Source: Methylibium sp. (lineage in GTDB: Bacteria; Pseudomonadota; Gammaproteobacteria; Burkholderiales; Burkholderiaceae_C). From it: a stretch of DNA of 49,641 bases. Shown here piece by piece: positions 1 to 9,202 of this stretch. Within the stretch, counting starts at the first letter, position 1. The number at the start of each line of letters is the position of its first letter. The stretch covers positions 1 through 49,641 of the forward strand of contig NZ_JACDCW010000020.1 of NCBI RefSeq assembly GCF_013817345.1. Direction: 5' to 3'. Both the position numbers and the translations under genes were made by a program. The notes below the pieces were generated by a model that was not told the DNA's origin, did not search any database, and was given only the letters and a program-made list of their open reading frames with translations.

Positions 1-126
1 ACAGCGCCGCCCCTATTCAGGCCGCGCGCCTGCCTCACTACAGTTCTCTCCACGGTGAACGCGAAAGCAACACCCCGAACACCCGCCAGACATCTCCGCC
101 AGACACACCGAACCGAGGACGCCGCC

Positions 127-450
127 ATGAACACCGAACAGATCCTGATGGAAATCCGTGAAGCCAATCTGTCCTATCTGATGCTGGCGCAAAGCCTCAT
201 CCGCGCCGACCGTGAAGAGGCGCTGTTCCGCCTGGGCGTCTCGGAAGAGACGGCCGAGCTGATCGACCTGCTCAGCCCCGCGCAGATGATGAAGATCGCC
301 TCGGGCAACACGCTTCTGTGCCGCATGCGTGTGGACGACGAGCTGGTCTGGAGCCTGCTCACCAACCACGGCAAGTCGGCTGCCAACGACGGCGTGAGCC
401 GCCTGCACGCCAACATCCTGATGGCCGGGCGCCATCGCGAAGCCGCCTGA
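127..450 (+). CDS. flhD: Flagellar master regulator subunit FlhD
   Basis: FlhD, 107 residues, is the partner of FlhC in the FlhD4C2 complex that activates early flagellar promoters. The sequence has the family's N-terminal opening (MNTEQILMEIREANLSYL) and a C-terminal helix-turn-helix region; length is normal for the family. The ATG at 127 was chosen over an upstream in-frame start because family homology begins exactly there and a GAGGA ribosome-binding site lies just before it. flhC follows 49 bp downstream, so the two are probably co-transcribed. The 126 bp upstream hold no gene I recognise and should carry the flhDC promoter or its downstream part, but I see no clear motif. Confidence 0.96.
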   Translation: MNTEQILMEIREANLSYLMLAQSLIRADREEALFRLGVSEETAELIDLLSPAQMMKIASGNTLLCRMRVDDELVWSLLTNHGKSAANDGVSRLHANILMAGRHREAA

Positions 451-499
451 TCCGCAAACCGCGCAATTCGTCACGAACCATCGCCGCTGAAAGACACGC

Positions 500-1036
500 A
501 TGCGCAACAAGAGCATCCTCACCGAAGCCCGGCAAATCGAACGTGCCGTCACGCTGATCAACCTGGGCGCGCGCCTGCAGGTGCTGGAGTCGGAGACCGA
601 CCTGAGCTACGAGCGCCTGCTGCGCCTGTACAAGGAAGTGGCGGGCAAGTCGCCGAGCAAGGGTCAGTTGCCGTTCTCGACCGACTGGTTCATGACCTGG
701 CAGCCCAACATCCACGCCAGCCTCTTTCTCAACATCCACGAGTACCTGAACAAGGCGGCGGCGCTCGACGAGATCGACTCGGTCATCAAGGCCTACCGCC
801 TGTACCTCGAGCAGACTAAAGAGCAGGGGCTGGAGCCGTTGCTGTCGGTGACGCGTGCCTGGCGGCTGGTGAAATTCGTCGACAACGGCATGCTCACCAT
901 GACGGAATGCTCCAAGTGCGGCGGCCACTTCGTGACCCATCCGCACGAGATCGGCAAGCACTTCGTGTGCGGCCTGTGCAATCCGCCCGCACGCGCCGGC
1001 AAGGGCAAAGCGGCGGGGTCGCTGCACCTGCATTGA
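500..1036 (+). CDS. flhC: Flagellar master regulator subunit FlhC
   Basis: FlhC, 178 residues, is the zinc-binding DNA-contacting partner of FlhD. The zinc site is visible as two CxxC pairs, C137/C140 (TECSKCG) and C157/C160 (VCGLCN), which are the same positions as in the enterobacterial protein. The long helical N-terminal part (ILTEARQIERAVTLINLGAR) is typical. The C-terminal tail after the zinc site is short and basic. The gene ends about 137 bp before a strong intrinsic terminator, which separates flhDC from motAB. Confidence 0.97.
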   Translation: MRNKSILTEARQIERAVTLINLGARLQVLESETDLSYERLLRLYKEVAGKSPSKGQLPFSTDWFMTWQPNIHASLFLNIHEYLNKAAALDEIDSVIKAYRLYLEQTKEQGLEPLLSVTRAWRLVKFVDNGMLTMTECSKCGGHFVTHPHEIGKHFVCGLCNPPARAGKGKAAGSLHLH

Positions 1037-1172
1037 GTCCTTCACGCGTTCCGAGCACAGCGTCACGGCGGCGCCGGTCTTCCAACGGCGCGGCCTGATT
1101 TGTCGGCGGCCTGCGCCGATACCAACGCAAGCGTTTTCTGTTCGTTGTCTCCTGGGTGCACCGCGGTGCATT

Positions 1173-1207
1173 GCGGGCTCCCGTCGCGAGACCGGAGCCC
1201 GCTTTTT
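1173..1207 (+). terminator. Intrinsic terminator after flhC
   Basis: A 9-bp perfect stem (GCGGGCTCC at 1173-1181 with GGAGCCCGC at 1194-1202), a 12-nt loop, and a run of five T at 1203-1207. It lies between flhC and the motA promoter and should end flhDC transcription. Confidence 0.85.
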
Positions 1208-1277
1208 CCTTCCCGCGGCGTCGGCTTGTTATCGGCTTCGCGTGTTCTCGAAGCGGGCCGGGGACGTCAGGGCCGTC

Positions 1278-1304
1278 TCAAGCCGGCGGCGCGGCGGCCG
1301 ATAA
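1278..1304 (+). promoter_or_regulatory. Probable sigma-28 (FliA) promoter of motA
   Basis: The -10 element GCCGATAA (1297-1304) is an exact match to the FliA consensus. It is preceded, at the expected 11-nt spacing, by TCAAGCCG (1278-1285), which keeps the TCAAG part of the -35 element. It sits 64 bp upstream of the motA ATG and downstream of the flhC terminator, as expected for a late flagellar promoter driving motAB and perhaps cheY-cheZ. Confidence 0.8.
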
Positions 1305-1368
1305 ATGCTCATGCTGCTCGGGCCATGGCCTCGAACGGCGGCCACCACGAAGTACGGAACTCCCCCAC

Positions 1369-2229
1369 ATGTTCGTCATCATCGGATACGCGATCGCGCT
1401 GGGTTGCATCTTCGGCGCCTACGTCCTTCACGGCGGCAATGTCGGCGTGATCGCCGCCGCCTTGCCGACCGAGATGATGGCCATCGCCGGCGGTGCGCTC
1501 GGCGCCTTCGTGGTGTGCAACCAGCCCAAGGTGCTCAAGTCGACCCTGGCAGCCATGCCCATGCTGCTCAAGAGCTCCAAGTACACGAAGGCGCGCTACA
1601 TGGAGCTGATGGCGCTGCTCTACGACATCCTGCAAAAGGCCCGCAAGGAAGGCCTGATGGCCATCGAGAAGGATGTCGAGGACCCGAACAACTCGCCGCT
1701 CTTCAAGAAGTACGCCGCGGTTGGCCGCGACCACCACGTGGTCGAGTTCATCACCGACTACCTGCGCATGATGGTCTCCGGCAACCTCAACCCGCACGAG
1801 ATCGAGTCGCTGATGGACACCGAGATCGAGACCCACCACCACGAGGCGCACCAGCCCGCTGCCGCGCTCACGCGCCTGGCCGGTGGCCTGCCGGCCTTCG
1901 GCATCGTCGCGGCGGTGCTGGGCGTCGTGAACACCATGGGCTCGGTCGGCCAGCCGCCGGCGGTGCTGGGCGGGATGATCGGCTCGGCGCTGGTCGGCAC
2001 CTTCCTGGGCATCCTGCTCGCCTACGCGATCGTGGAGCCGCTCGCCGGCCTGCTCGAGCAAAAGCTCGACGAGGGCAGCAAGGAGCTCCAGTGCATCAAG
2101 ACCACGCTCCTGGCCAGCATGCAGGGCTACGCGCCCGCCATCGCGGTGGAATTCGGCCGCAAGACGCTGTACTCGACGGAGCGGCCCACGTTCGTCGAGC
2201 TGGAGAGTCACGTGAAGGGCAAGAAGTGA
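1369..2229 (+). CDS. motA: Flagellar stator protein MotA
   Basis: MotA, 286 residues, is an inner-membrane subunit of the proton-driven flagellar stator. It starts with a hydrophobic segment (MFVIIGYAIALGCIFGAYVL), has a second at about residues 34-50, a large charged cytoplasmic loop with the family signature around KARYMELMALLYDILQKAR, and two C-terminal membrane helices (about 170-220, with PAFGIVAAVLGVVNTMG). Length is normal. The ATG at 1369 is where homology begins; the frame stays open upstream but that part is unlike MotA and overlaps the promoter and terminator. motB follows after 39 bp. Confidence 0.97.
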   Translation: MFVIIGYAIALGCIFGAYVLHGGNVGVIAAALPTEMMAIAGGALGAFVVCNQPKVLKSTLAAMPMLLKSSKYTKARYMELMALLYDILQKARKEGLMAIEKDVEDPNNSPLFKKYAAVGRDHHVVEFITDYLRMMVSGNLNPHEIESLMDTEIETHHHEAHQPAAALTRLAGGLPAFGIVAAVLGVVNTMGSVGQPPAVLGGMIGSALVGTFLGILLAYAIVEPLAGLLEQKLDEGSKELQCIKTTLLASMQGYAPAIAVEFGRKTLYSTERPTFVELESHVKGKK

Positions 2230-2268
2230 TCGCCGTCCCGATTCGACTGCCGCGAAGGAGAGCCGAGC

Positions 2269-3270
2269 ATGGCCGGTGACGCGAAAAAGCTGCAGCCAAT
2301 CATCATCAAGCGCGTCAAGAAGGGCGGCCACGCTCACCATGGCGGCGCCTGGAAGATCGCCTACGCCGACTTCGTGACGGCGATGATGGCCTTCTTCCTG
2401 CTCATGTGGCTGCTGGGCTCGACCACCGAAGGCGACCGCAAGGGCATCCAGGACTACTTCAACAACCCGGTGAAGATCTCCATGCTCGGCGGCGCCGGCT
2501 CGGGCGATTCGTCGAGCGTGCTGCGCGGCGGCGGCGAGGACCTTACCCTGAGCGATGGCCAGCGCAAGAAGGGCGATGTCGAAGCGCAGCGCAAGCACTA
2601 CACGCTGCGGGCCCTGAAGGCACGGCAGAAGGAAGAAGAAGCGCAGCAGCTGCTGACGCTCAAGCTTCGTGTCGAGGACCTGATCGCCAGCAGCGAGAGG
2701 CTGGCCCCCTTCGGGTCGCAGATGCGGCTCGACATGACGCAGGACGGCCTGCGCATCCAGATCGTCGACGAGCAGAACCGGCCGATGTTCACGACCGGCT
2801 CCTCGGTGGTGCAGCCCTACATGCGCGAGTTGCTGCGCACCATCGCCGGCGTGCTGACCGAGGTGCCCAACAAGCTCACGCTGGAGGGCCACACCGACGC
2901 CGCGCCGTTCGGCTCGGGCGTGGCCGGCTACAGCAACTGGGAGCTCTCGAGCGACCGCGCCAATGCCTCGCGGCGCGAACTGCTCGCCGGCGGCCTGGCC
3001 GATGCGCAAGTGCTGCGCGTGCAGGGCCTGGCCGCCAGCCTGCTATACGACCGCGAGCAGCCGCTCAACCCGATCAACCGGCGCATCAGCATCATCGTGA
3101 TGAACCGCGACGCCGAAGACCGCTTGCACGGCGTCGTTCCGAACGAGGCCGATGCAGCACCGCCCGAGCTGCCGACGCTGCCGACTTTGCCGACGCTGCC
3201 GCCAGAGCTGCTCGCGCTGCCCGTCGAGATGGCGGCGACGGCCTCAAGTGCGCCGGCCATCACCCGATAA
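2269..3270 (+). CDS. motB: Flagellar stator protein MotB
   Basis: MotB, 333 residues, anchors the stator to peptidoglycan and carries the proton-binding aspartate. D34 in the segment AYADFVTAMMAFFLLMWLLG is that residue, at the start of the single transmembrane helix. An OmpA-like peptidoglycan-binding domain occupies about 150-285, with the GHTDAAPFG and SNWELSSDRANASRREL motifs. The last about 40 residues are a Pro/Leu-rich tail containing repeated LPTLP units, not part of the conserved domain. The ribosome-binding site is strong (GAAGGAG). It follows motA closely and precedes cheY by 57 bp. Confidence 0.97.
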   Translation: MAGDAKKLQPIIIKRVKKGGHAHHGGAWKIAYADFVTAMMAFFLLMWLLGSTTEGDRKGIQDYFNNPVKISMLGGAGSGDSSSVLRGGGEDLTLSDGQRKKGDVEAQRKHYTLRALKARQKEEEAQQLLTLKLRVEDLIASSERLAPFGSQMRLDMTQDGLRIQIVDEQNRPMFTTGSSVVQPYMRELLRTIAGVLTEVPNKLTLEGHTDAAPFGSGVAGYSNWELSSDRANASRRELLAGGLADAQVLRVQGLAASLLYDREQPLNPINRRISIIVMNRDAEDRLHGVVPNEADAAPPELPTLPTLPTLPPELLALPVEMAATASSAPAITR

Positions 3271-3327
3271 CCCTTGTAGACCCCGCCTCATCCGCGACAC
3301 CCGTTTCCTCGCGAGGACCCCAGCACC

Positions 3328-3723
3328 ATGAGCACACCCGACCTCAAATTCCTGATCGTGGACGACTTCTCGACCATGCGGCGCATCGTGCGCGGCCTGC
3401 TCAAGGAGATCGGCTACAACAATGCCGAAGAAGCCGAAGACGGCGCGGTGGCGTTGCAGATGCTCAAGAACACGAAGTTCGACTTCGTGGTCAGCGACAT
3501 CAACATGCCCAACATGAACGGCTTCGACCTGCTCAAGGCGGTGAAGTCCGACGACAGCCTCAAGCACATCCCCGTGCTGATGGTCACCGCCGAGGCGCGC
3601 AAGGAAGACATCGTGCTGGCCGCCCAGACGGGTGCCGCCGGCTACATCGTCAAGCCCTTCACCAAGGCCACCTTGGAAGAGAAGGTGCAGAAGATCATGC
3701 AAAAACTCGCGGCCACGGCCTGA
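3328..3723 (+). CDS. cheY: Chemotaxis response regulator CheY
   Basis: CheY, 131 residues, is a single receiver domain that, when phosphorylated by CheA, binds FliM and switches motor rotation. All functional residues align with enterobacterial numbering: D12 and D13 (metal), D57 (phosphoacceptor in [10 protein letters not shown]), T87, Y106 and K109 (YIVKPF). There is no output domain. A GAGGA ribosome-binding site precedes the ATG. cheZ starts 11 bp after its stop, so signal and phosphatase are made together; cheA and the receptors are not in this window. Confidence 0.97.
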   Translation: MSTPDLKFLIVDDFSTMRRIVRGLLKEIGYNNAEEAEDGAVALQMLKNTKFDFVVSDINMPNMNGFDLLKAVKSDDSLKHIPVLMVTAEARKEDIVLAAQTGAAGYIVKPFTKATLEEKVQKIMQKLAATA

Positions 3724-3734
3724 AGGACATCGAC

Positions 3735-4397
3735 ATGCTGTTGATTGATGAGGCCGTGAAGACGGCCCCGAGCGCAAGCGCCTGCGCCGCTCCTGCCGTC
3801 GGCGCCGCTGCTGCTTCGCCCGAGGTGTTCCAGCAGCTGGGGCACATCACTCGTCAGCTGCACGACACCTTGTCGCAGCTCGGCGTCATGCCCAAACTGC
3901 AAAGCGCTGCCGAGGGCCTGCCCGACGCGCGCAGCCGGCTGAACTACATCGCCGAGAAAACCGGCGCGGCTGCCGACAAGGTGCTCAACTCGGTGGACCA
4001 TGCCAAGACCGAGCACAGCCACATCGCCGCCGAGACGCGCCGCATCGCCGCGGCCATCGTGGCCGATCCGGTCAAGGCGGTGGCCTCGGGCGCGGTGATG
4101 AACTTCGTGGGCGACGTCGAGGCCGCCACGGCGCGCATCGATGGCCACCTGACCGACATCATGATGGCGCAGGACTTCCACGACCTGACCGGCCAAGTGG
4201 TCGCCAAGGTGGTGGCCCTGGCCAGCGACCTGGAAGACAGCCTGGTCAAGCTGCTGCTGCAGGCCGCGCCGCCGGAGCAGGCGCAAAAGGTCGAGGCCAC
4301 GCTGCTCCACGGGCCGGTGGTGGACCCGCAGGGCCGCACGGACGTGGTGCAGAACCAGGGCGAGGTGGATGACCTGCTGGCGAGTCTGGGGTTCTGA
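3735..4397 (+). CDS. cheZ: CheY-P phosphatase CheZ
   Basis: CheZ, 220 residues, dephosphorylates CheY-P. The active-site stretch QDFHDLTGQVVAKVV carries the conserved Asp and the catalytic Gln (D and Q of DLTGQV). The last nine residues, DDLLASLGF, are the classic C-terminal CheY-binding peptide after a flexible linker. The N-terminal about 30 residues are Ala-rich and poorly conserved. The ATG at 3735 follows cheY by 11 bp. The gene ends the plus-strand motility run and converges on prmC. Confidence 0.95.
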   Translation: MLLIDEAVKTAPSASACAAPAVGAAAASPEVFQQLGHITRQLHDTLSQLGVMPKLQSAAEGLPDARSRLNYIAEKTGAAADKVLNSVDHAKTEHSHIAAETRRIAAAIVADPVKAVASGAVMNFVGDVEAATARIDGHLTDIMMAQDFHDLTGQVVAKVVALASDLEDSLVKLLLQAAPPEQAQKVEATLLHGPVVDPQGRTDVVQNQGEVDDLLASLGF

Positions 4398-4403
4398 CTG
4401 GCT

Positions 4404-4436
4404 CCTTCTCCCTGTGGGAGAGGGTGGGGTGAGGAC
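4404..4436 (+). repeat. REP-like palindromic repeat unit (single)
   Basis: A short palindrome (CCTTCTCCC, 3-nt loop, GGGAGAGGG) followed by TGGGGTGAGG, in the gap between convergent cheZ and prmC. The same unit, with different loop bases, occurs as an inverted pair at 11547-11640. This is the pattern of a dispersed REP family. With its stem it may also act as a bidirectional 3'-end for the two converging genes. The remainder of the 4398-4507 gap shows nothing else. Confidence 0.7.
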
Positions 4437-4507
4437 CAGCCGGAACTGCGAGTCTGATCAGCGTTTCAAGACTGCCTGAAGACTCCGCCCCGCCGAACCT
4501 CGGCAAA

Positions 4508-5368
4508 TCACCGCGGGCAGGAAAGCTGGCCAGACTGAACCCGGCCCCCCGTGCAACGCTGCCGGCCACCCAGGTCGCGGCGTGTCGCAATCTCCTGCAG
4601 GCCGGCTTTGGCAAGCAGCCCGGCCACACCCTCGGCCTGCTCGAACCCGTGCTCCAACAGCAGCCAGCCGCCTGCCGTCAGACGCGCAGGCGCCTCGGCC
4701 ACGATCCGGCGGATCGCCGCCAGGCCATCCGCACCCGCCGTCAGCGCCTGTGGCGGCTCATGCCGAAGCGCTTTCAGGTGAACGTCGCCTTCCGCCACAT
4801 AAGGCGGATTGCCGACGATCAACTCGAAGCGGCGCTCTGCCAGCGCCTCGAACCAGTCGCTCTCCAGCCACTCGACCGCCAGGCCGAGCCGCTCGCCATT
4901 GCCCCGCGCAACCGCCAATGCCGGCGCGCTGGCATCGACCGCCGTGATCCGCGCGAGCGGCCGATGCCGCGCCAGCGCCAGCGCGATGGCGCCGCTGCCG
5001 GTGCCGAGGTCGGCCACTCGCGCTCGGCCGTTTGCCGGCAGCAGTTCGAGCGCCCATTCCACCAGCGTCTCGGTATCGGGCCGCGGCACCAGCACGTCGG
5101 GCGTCACGGCCAGCGGCAGTCCGAAGAACTCCTTCTCGCCGAGCAGGTAGGCGAGGGGCTCGCCCTGCGCGCGCCGTTCCAGCAGTGCCTGCAAGCGCGT
5201 CTGTGCCTCGCCGTCGAGCGCCGCCTCGTCGTGCGCGAGCAGCCACGCGCGCGGCTGCCGGAGCACGGCGCTCAGCAGCGCCTGCGCATCGAGCCGATCG
5301 ACGCCGTGCCCGCGTGCCGTGCGCAACGCGGCGGCCACGGTGTGCAGGCCGGACGGGCCGGTGCTCAC
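4508..5368 (-). CDS. prmC: Release factor glutamine methyltransferase PrmC (HemK)
   Basis: PrmC, 286 residues, uses S-adenosylmethionine to N5-methylate the Gln of the GGQ motif in release factors 1 and 2. An N-terminal helical domain (1-90) is followed by a Rossmann methyltransferase domain with the SAM-binding motif [15 protein letters not shown] (about 118-132) and the substrate-binding NPPY motif ([12 protein letters not shown], about 183). The ATG overlaps the 3' end of prfA (ATGA-type overlap), so the enzyme is translationally coupled to its own substrate. Last gene of hemA-prfA-prmC. The last about 10 residues are not conserved. Confidence 0.96.
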   Translation of the reverse strand: MSTGPSGLHTVAAALRTARGHGVDRLDAQALLSAVLRQPRAWLLAHDEAALDGEAQTRLQALLERRAQGEPLAYLLGEKEFFGLPLAVTPDVLVPRPDTETLVEWALELLPANGRARVADLGTGSGAIALALARHRPLARITAVDASAPALAVARGNGERLGLAVEWLESDWFEALAERRFELIVGNPPYVAEGDVHLKALRHEPPQALTAGADGLAAIRRIVAEAPARLTAGGWLLLEHGFEQAEGVAGLLAKAGLQEIATRRDLGGRQRCTGGRVQSGQLSCPR

Positions 5369-6477
5369 CGGTCGCCGATCTCCAGCTCGGCCAGCTGCTC
5401 GGCCTCGCGCGCCGCAACGAGCGCCCGCAGCACCGCAGAGAGGTCCCCGTCGAGGATGGCGCCGAGCTGATACAGCGTGAGATTGATGCGATGGTCGGTC
5501 AGCCGGCCCTGCGGAAAGTTGTAGGTGCGGATGCGGTCGCTGCGGTCGCCGCTGCCGACCAGGCCCTTGCGCGTGGCCGCTTCACGGGCCTCGCGTTCGA
5601 TCCGCTCCCGGTCGCGCAGGCGCGCCGCCAGCACGGCCATCGCCTTGGCCTTGTTGCGGTGCTGCGAGCGGTCGTCCTGGCATTCGGCGACCAGGCCGGT
5701 GGGCAGGTGCGTGATGCGCACGGCCGAGTCGGTCTTGTTGACGTGCTGGCCGCCGGCGCCGCTGGCGCGGTAGGTGTCGATGCGCAGCTCGGCCGGGTTC
5801 AGCGTGACCTCCTGCGTTTCGTCCGGCTCGGCCAGCACGGCCACGGTGCAGGCGCTGGTGTGGATGCGGCCCTGCGTCTCGGTGGCCGGCACGCGCTGCA
5901 CGCGGTGGCCGCCGGATTCGAAGCGCAGCCAGCCGAACACGCCGAGCTCCAGCGAGCCCGCGCTCGCCGCCGGGCCCTCGATGCGCAGCACCGCCTCCTT
6001 GTAGCCGCCCAGATCGCTCTCGCTGGCGCTGACGAGCTCGAGCTTCCAGCCCTGGCGCTCGGCGTGGCGGCTGTACATGCGCAGCAGGTCGCCGGCGAAC
6101 AGGGCCGACTCGTCGCCACCGGTGCCGGCGCGGATTTCCAGGAACGCGTTGCGCGCGTCGTCGGGATCGCGCGGCAGCAGCAGGCGCTGCAGTTCGGCCT
6201 CCAGGCGCTGAAGTTCGTCTCGAGCAGAGGCGATTTCCTCGGCGGCCATCTCGGCCATCTCCGGGTCGGCGGCCATCTCGTTTGCGGCAAACAGATCGCG
6301 CTCACGCTGCGCATGCCGCTCGCGGCGCTCCACGATGCCGGCGACCTCCTGATGTTCGCGGCTGAGCGCACGAAAGCCCGCGGCGTCGCGCATCACCGAA
6401 GGGTCGGCCAGCAGCGAGTCGAGTTCGGCCAGCCGGTGGGTGTAGCGGTCGAGTTGCTGGCGCAGGGCGGGTTTCAT
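5365..6477 (-). CDS. prfA: Peptide chain release factor 1
   Basis: RF1, 370 residues, recognises UAA/UAG stop codons and triggers peptide release. The codon-recognition tripeptide PAT is at 197-199 and the catalytic GGQ at 242-244 ([19 protein letters not shown]). Length is normal. I chose the ATG at 6477 because family homology starts there ([12 protein letters not shown]); an in-frame TTG at 6495 would add six residues. Neither start has a good Shine-Dalgarno sequence. It lies between hemA (78 bp upstream) and prmC (overlapping). Confidence 0.97.
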   Translation of the reverse strand: MKPALRQQLDRYTHRLAELDSLLADPSVMRDAAGFRALSREHQEVAGIVERRERHAQRERDLFAANEMAADPEMAEMAAEEIASARDELQRLEAELQRLLLPRDPDDARNAFLEIRAGTGGDESALFAGDLLRMYSRHAERQGWKLELVSASESDLGGYKEAVLRIEGPAASAGSLELGVFGWLRFESGGHRVQRVPATETQGRIHTSACTVAVLAEPDETQEVTLNPAELRIDTYRASGAGGQHVNKTDSAVRITHLPTGLVAECQDDRSQHRNKAKAMAVLAARLRDRERIEREAREAATRKGLVGSGDRSDRIRTYNFPQGRLTDHRINLTLYQLGAILDGDLSAVLRALVAAREAEQLAELEIGDR

Positions 6478-6555
6478 GAGGAGGAAGACGGGCAAAGAAG
6501 TGTGCCGCCGCGAGAGGAACGCAGCCGCAAGGAACGCGGCCGTGCGGTTGCGACG

Positions 6556-7875
6556 CTAGAGCGCTTCGCCGTTCTCGTCGAGCGGGAAGGCGGCGCCGCG
6601 GGGCTCGGGCCCGCGCAGGAACAGGCGCGAGACGGTCTCGCTCAGTTGCTCGCGCTGCGCCGGTGCGGCGCTGCCCAGCTCGGTCAGCGTGCCGTGCAGC
6701 ATCTTTTGCGTCAGGCCGCGGGCCAGCGCGTCGAGTACCGCGTCGACGTTTTCGCCGCGGGCGAGCAGTTTGTGAGCGCGGGCGATCTCGGTGCTGCGCC
6801 AGTCGTCGGTTTGCGCCTGCAGCGCGCGGATCAGCGGCACGGTGCCGCGCTGATCGAGCCAGTGCACGAAGCTCTGCACGCCGGTCTCGATGATGACTTC
6901 GGCCTGCGCCACTGCGGCCTGGCGCTTCTCGCCGGCGCCCTGCACGATCTCCGAGAGGTCGTCCACGGTGTAGAGGTAGACGTCGCCCAGCTGCGCAACT
7001 TCGGGCTCGATGTCACGCGGCACGGCGAGATCGACCATAAACATCGGCCGGCGCCGGCGCGCCTTGAGCGCTCGCTCGACCGCGCCCAGGCCGATCAGCG
7101 GCAGCGAGCTGGCGGTGCACGACATGATGACGTCGAACTCGTGCAGCCGCGCCGGGAGATCGCTCAGACGCATCGCCTCGGCGCCGAAGCGCATCGCCAG
7201 TTTCTCGCCGCGCTCCAGCGTGCGGTTGGCCACCGCGATCTTGGCCGGCGAGCGCGCGGCGAAGTGGGTGGCGGCCAGCTCGATCATCTCGCCGGCGCCG
7301 ACGAACAGCACCTGGGTTTCGCGCAGGTCCTCGAAGAGCTGCGACGCCAGCCGCACTGAGGCGGCGGCCATGCTGATTGAATGCGCGCCGATCTCGGTGG
7401 AGGTGCGCACCTCCTTGGCCACGGCGAAGCTGCGCTGGAACAACTGGTGCAGGGTGCTGCCGAGCATGCCGCAGGCGTCGGCCTCGCGCACCGCCTGCTT
7501 CATCTGCCCGAGGATCTGCGGCTCGCCAAGCACCATTGAATCCAGGCCGCTGGCCACGCGAAAGGCATGGCGCGCCGCCTCGCTGCCCTGCAGCACGTAG
7601 GCATGGTGAGTGAGTGCATCGGCGCCGATGCCGCCCACGCCGGCCAGCCATTCGAGCGCCGGGCGCATCAGGTGCGGTTCGGCGGCGCAGTAGAGCTCGG
7701 TGCGGTTGCAGGTGGAAATGATGGCCGCCTCGGCGGCCGGCGAGCGGCCGAAAGGGACCAGCCGTTCACGCAGGCCCTGCAGGGTCGGTGCGATCTGTTC
7801 GAGCGTGAACGCAAAACGACCGCGCAGATCGAGCGGCGCGGTCGTATGGTTCAGGCCCAGCGCAAACACCGACAT
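6556..7875 (-). CDS. hemA: Glutamyl-tRNA reductase
   Basis: HemA, 439 residues, reduces glutamyl-tRNA to glutamate-1-semialdehyde, the first step of C5-pathway tetrapyrrole synthesis. The catalytic cysteine is C56 in STCNRTELY. The NADPH-binding domain ([20 protein letters not shown]) and C-terminal dimerisation helices follow. The start ATG at 7875 is fixed by homology ([18 protein letters not shown]). A perfect TATAAT lies only 7 bp upstream of the ATG (7882-7887, minus strand) with no Shine-Dalgarno sequence between, so the message might be leaderless; the -35 match is poor. It heads hemA-prfA-prmC. Confidence 0.97.
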   Translation of the reverse strand: MSVFALGLNHTTAPLDLRGRFAFTLEQIAPTLQGLRERLVPFGRSPAAEAAIISTCNRTELYCAAEPHLMRPALEWLAGVGGIGADALTHHAYVLQGSEAARHAFRVASGLDSMVLGEPQILGQMKQAVREADACGMLGSTLHQLFQRSFAVAKEVRTSTEIGAHSISMAAASVRLASQLFEDLRETQVLFVGAGEMIELAATHFAARSPAKIAVANRTLERGEKLAMRFGAEAMRLSDLPARLHEFDVIMSCTASSLPLIGLGAVERALKARRRRPMFMVDLAVPRDIEPEVAQLGDVYLYTVDDLSEIVQGAGEKRQAAVAQAEVIIETGVQSFVHWLDQRGTVPLIRALQAQTDDWRSTEIARAHKLLARGENVDAVLDALARGLTQKMLHGTLTELGSAAPAQREQLSETVSRLFLRGPEPRGAAFPLDENGEAL

Positions 7876-7984
7876 GCCGCGATTATAAAATGCGGGTCTT
7901 CTCCAGGCATTGCGCTGCCGACAGCGGCCCCGAGCTTCGCGCACCACCCCGCGCCCGGCCCGCTTCGCCGGCCCGCCCGCCGCC

Positions 7985-8260
7985 ATGACTGCCTCCCTCG
8001 CCCTGATCCACCTCATGAACTTCGTGCTGCCCGCGCTGATGCTGGGCTTCGTCGCCGCCGGGCTGGCGAAGCTGGTTTGGCGGCGGGCGCTCAAGCCCGT
8101 GCCGCTGCTGCGGCTGGGCGGTTGGGCGAGTGCCGCGGCGCTGCTGGCGCTCGTCGGCGGCTTGCTGCTGACCGGGCGCGACGGCGCCATGGCGACCTAC
8201 GCCGCGATGGTGGTGGCCTGCGCCGCGGCGCTCGGCTGGGCCGGCTGGGCGCGGCGTTGA
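7985..8260 (+). CDS. Small inner-membrane protein, hypothetical
   Basis: A 91-residue protein with three predicted membrane helices (about 9-29, 43-63 and 68-87) joined by short loops, one of them basic ([11 protein letters not shown]). I do not recognise a named family with confidence; Ala/Leu/Gly-rich proteins of this kind are common beside hemA in Burkholderiales. It is transcribed divergently from hemA, with a 109-bp GC-rich region between. No catalytic motif is visible. The start is the first ATG after that region; there is no strong ribosome-binding site. Confidence 0.7.
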   Translation: MTASLALIHLMNFVLPALMLGFVAAGLAKLVWRRALKPVPLLRLGGWASAAALLALVGGLLLTGRDGAMATYAAMVVACAAALGWAGWARR

Positions 8261-8342
8261 GAGAGTGCGCCGCGATGAGTCGACAGTTCTTCTCCAAGGC
8301 GATTACGGCAGCTCGAAGCGCGGGAGTTGCCTCATGAGCGCG

Positions 8343-8475
8343 CCGGGCCGCCAGCCGCCAGAGTCGGCTGGCCTTCGTGCCGTCCAAGTCCGCGCAGGCG
8401 GACTTGGAGCCGCGGCACTCAGCCCCAAGGGCTCATGCTCCCGCTCGGCGGGACCGCGCGCAGCGCGTAGGGGCG
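8343..8475 (+). repeat. Structured dispersed repeat, copy A (upstream of queE)
   Basis: A roughly 135-bp element made of consecutive hairpins: CCAGCCG/CGGCTGG (8351-8371); an outer GTGCCG/CGGCAC pair (8377-8382 and 8413-8418) enclosing a 10-bp perfect stem CCAAGTCCGC/GCGGACTTGG (8384-8393 and 8398-8407) with a GCAG loop; AGCCC/GGGCT (8421-8433); and CCCGC/GCGGG with a TCG loop (8440-8452). A second copy in opposite orientation lies on the other side of queE, and the stems differ mostly by paired compensatory changes. The rest of the 8261-8557 gap holds only a 20-codon open frame at 8275-8337 that I do not consider a gene. Confidence 0.8.
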
Positions 8476-8557
8476 AGGCGGGGCTTTCGAGCCGTATGCG
8501 GCGAGCCCACCGAGCGGCAGCGGCCTGCAAGCCGCTGCGCGCGCCGCAGGTGCCCCG

Positions 8558-9196
8558 ATGACCTACAGCGTCAAGGAAGTGTTCTACACACTCCAGGGCG
8601 AGGGCCACCACGCCGGGCGCCCGGCGGTGTTCTGCCGCTTCGCGGGCTGCAACCTGTGGAGCGGGCGTGAGGAAGATCGGGCGAGTGCGGTCTGCCGTTT
8701 CTGCGATACCGAGTTCGTGGGCACCGACGGCAGCGGCGGCGGCAAGTTCGCCGGCGCCGCGGAGTTGGTGGCGCAGGTTGCGGCGCATTGGCCGGCACAG
8801 GCCGGCCGCGAACAACGGTTTGTCGTGCTGACGGGGGGCGAGCCGCTGTTGCAGGTGGATGAGGCGCTGCTGGCCGCGCTGCACGAGCAGGGATTCGAAG
8901 TCGCGGTCGAGAGCAACGGCACGCAGGTGGCGCCGCACGGCATCGATTGGCTGTGCATCAGCCCCAAGGCCGGTGCGCCGCTGCTGCAGCGCTCGGGGCA
9001 GGAGCTCAAGGTAGTGGTGCCGCAGGAAGGGATCGACCTGGCCGCGCTGGAATCGCTGGACTTCGCGCACCGCCGCGTGCAGCCCATGGACGGCCCGGAA
9101 CTCGCTGCGAACACTGAATGGGCAGTGCGCTGGTGCCTGGCGCATCCGCGCTGGCAGTTGAGCTTGCAGACTCACAAGGTCATCGGCATCCGCTGA
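8558..9196 (+). CDS. queE: 7-carboxy-7-deazaguanine synthase
   Basis: QueE, 212 residues, is the radical SAM enzyme that converts 6-carboxytetrahydropterin to 7-carboxy-7-deazaguanine on the way to preQ0/queuosine. The variant iron-sulfur motif CX14CX2C typical of QueE is exact: C31, C46 and C49 (GCNLWSG and VCRFCDTEF). The TGGEPLLQ motif (SAM binding) is at about 92-99. Length is normal. queD follows after 174 bp, but copies A and B of a structured repeat sit on either side of queE, so the transcript running into queD must pass through copy B. Confidence 0.96.
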   Translation: MTYSVKEVFYTLQGEGHHAGRPAVFCRFAGCNLWSGREEDRASAVCRFCDTEFVGTDGSGGGKFAGAAELVAQVAAHWPAQAGREQRFVVLTGGEPLLQVDEALLAALHEQGFEVAVESNGTQVAPHGIDWLCISPKAGAPLLQRSGQELKVVVPQEGIDLAALESLDFAHRRVQPMDGPELAANTEWAVRWCLAHPRWQLSLQTHKVIGIR

Positions 9197-9202
9197 AATG
9201 AC

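Noticed and set aside
1309-3009. Long open frame (566 codons) on the minus strand across motA-motB
   Set aside because: It is the antisense shadow of motA/motB in high-GC DNA; the composition is His/Arg/Gln-rich and matches no family.
5032-7359. 775-codon plus-strand frame opposite prmC, prfA and hemA
   Set aside because: The three minus-strand genes are unmistakable; this frame is low-complexity Arg/Ala/Gln and antisense to them.
8275-8337. 20-codon open frame before queE
   Set aside because: No ribosome-binding site or homology; it ends where the repeat begins.
8261-8557. preQ1 riboswitch upstream of queE
   Set aside because: The structured DNA here is the dispersed repeat, which also occurs in reverse orientation after queE; no preQ1 aptamer features were seen.
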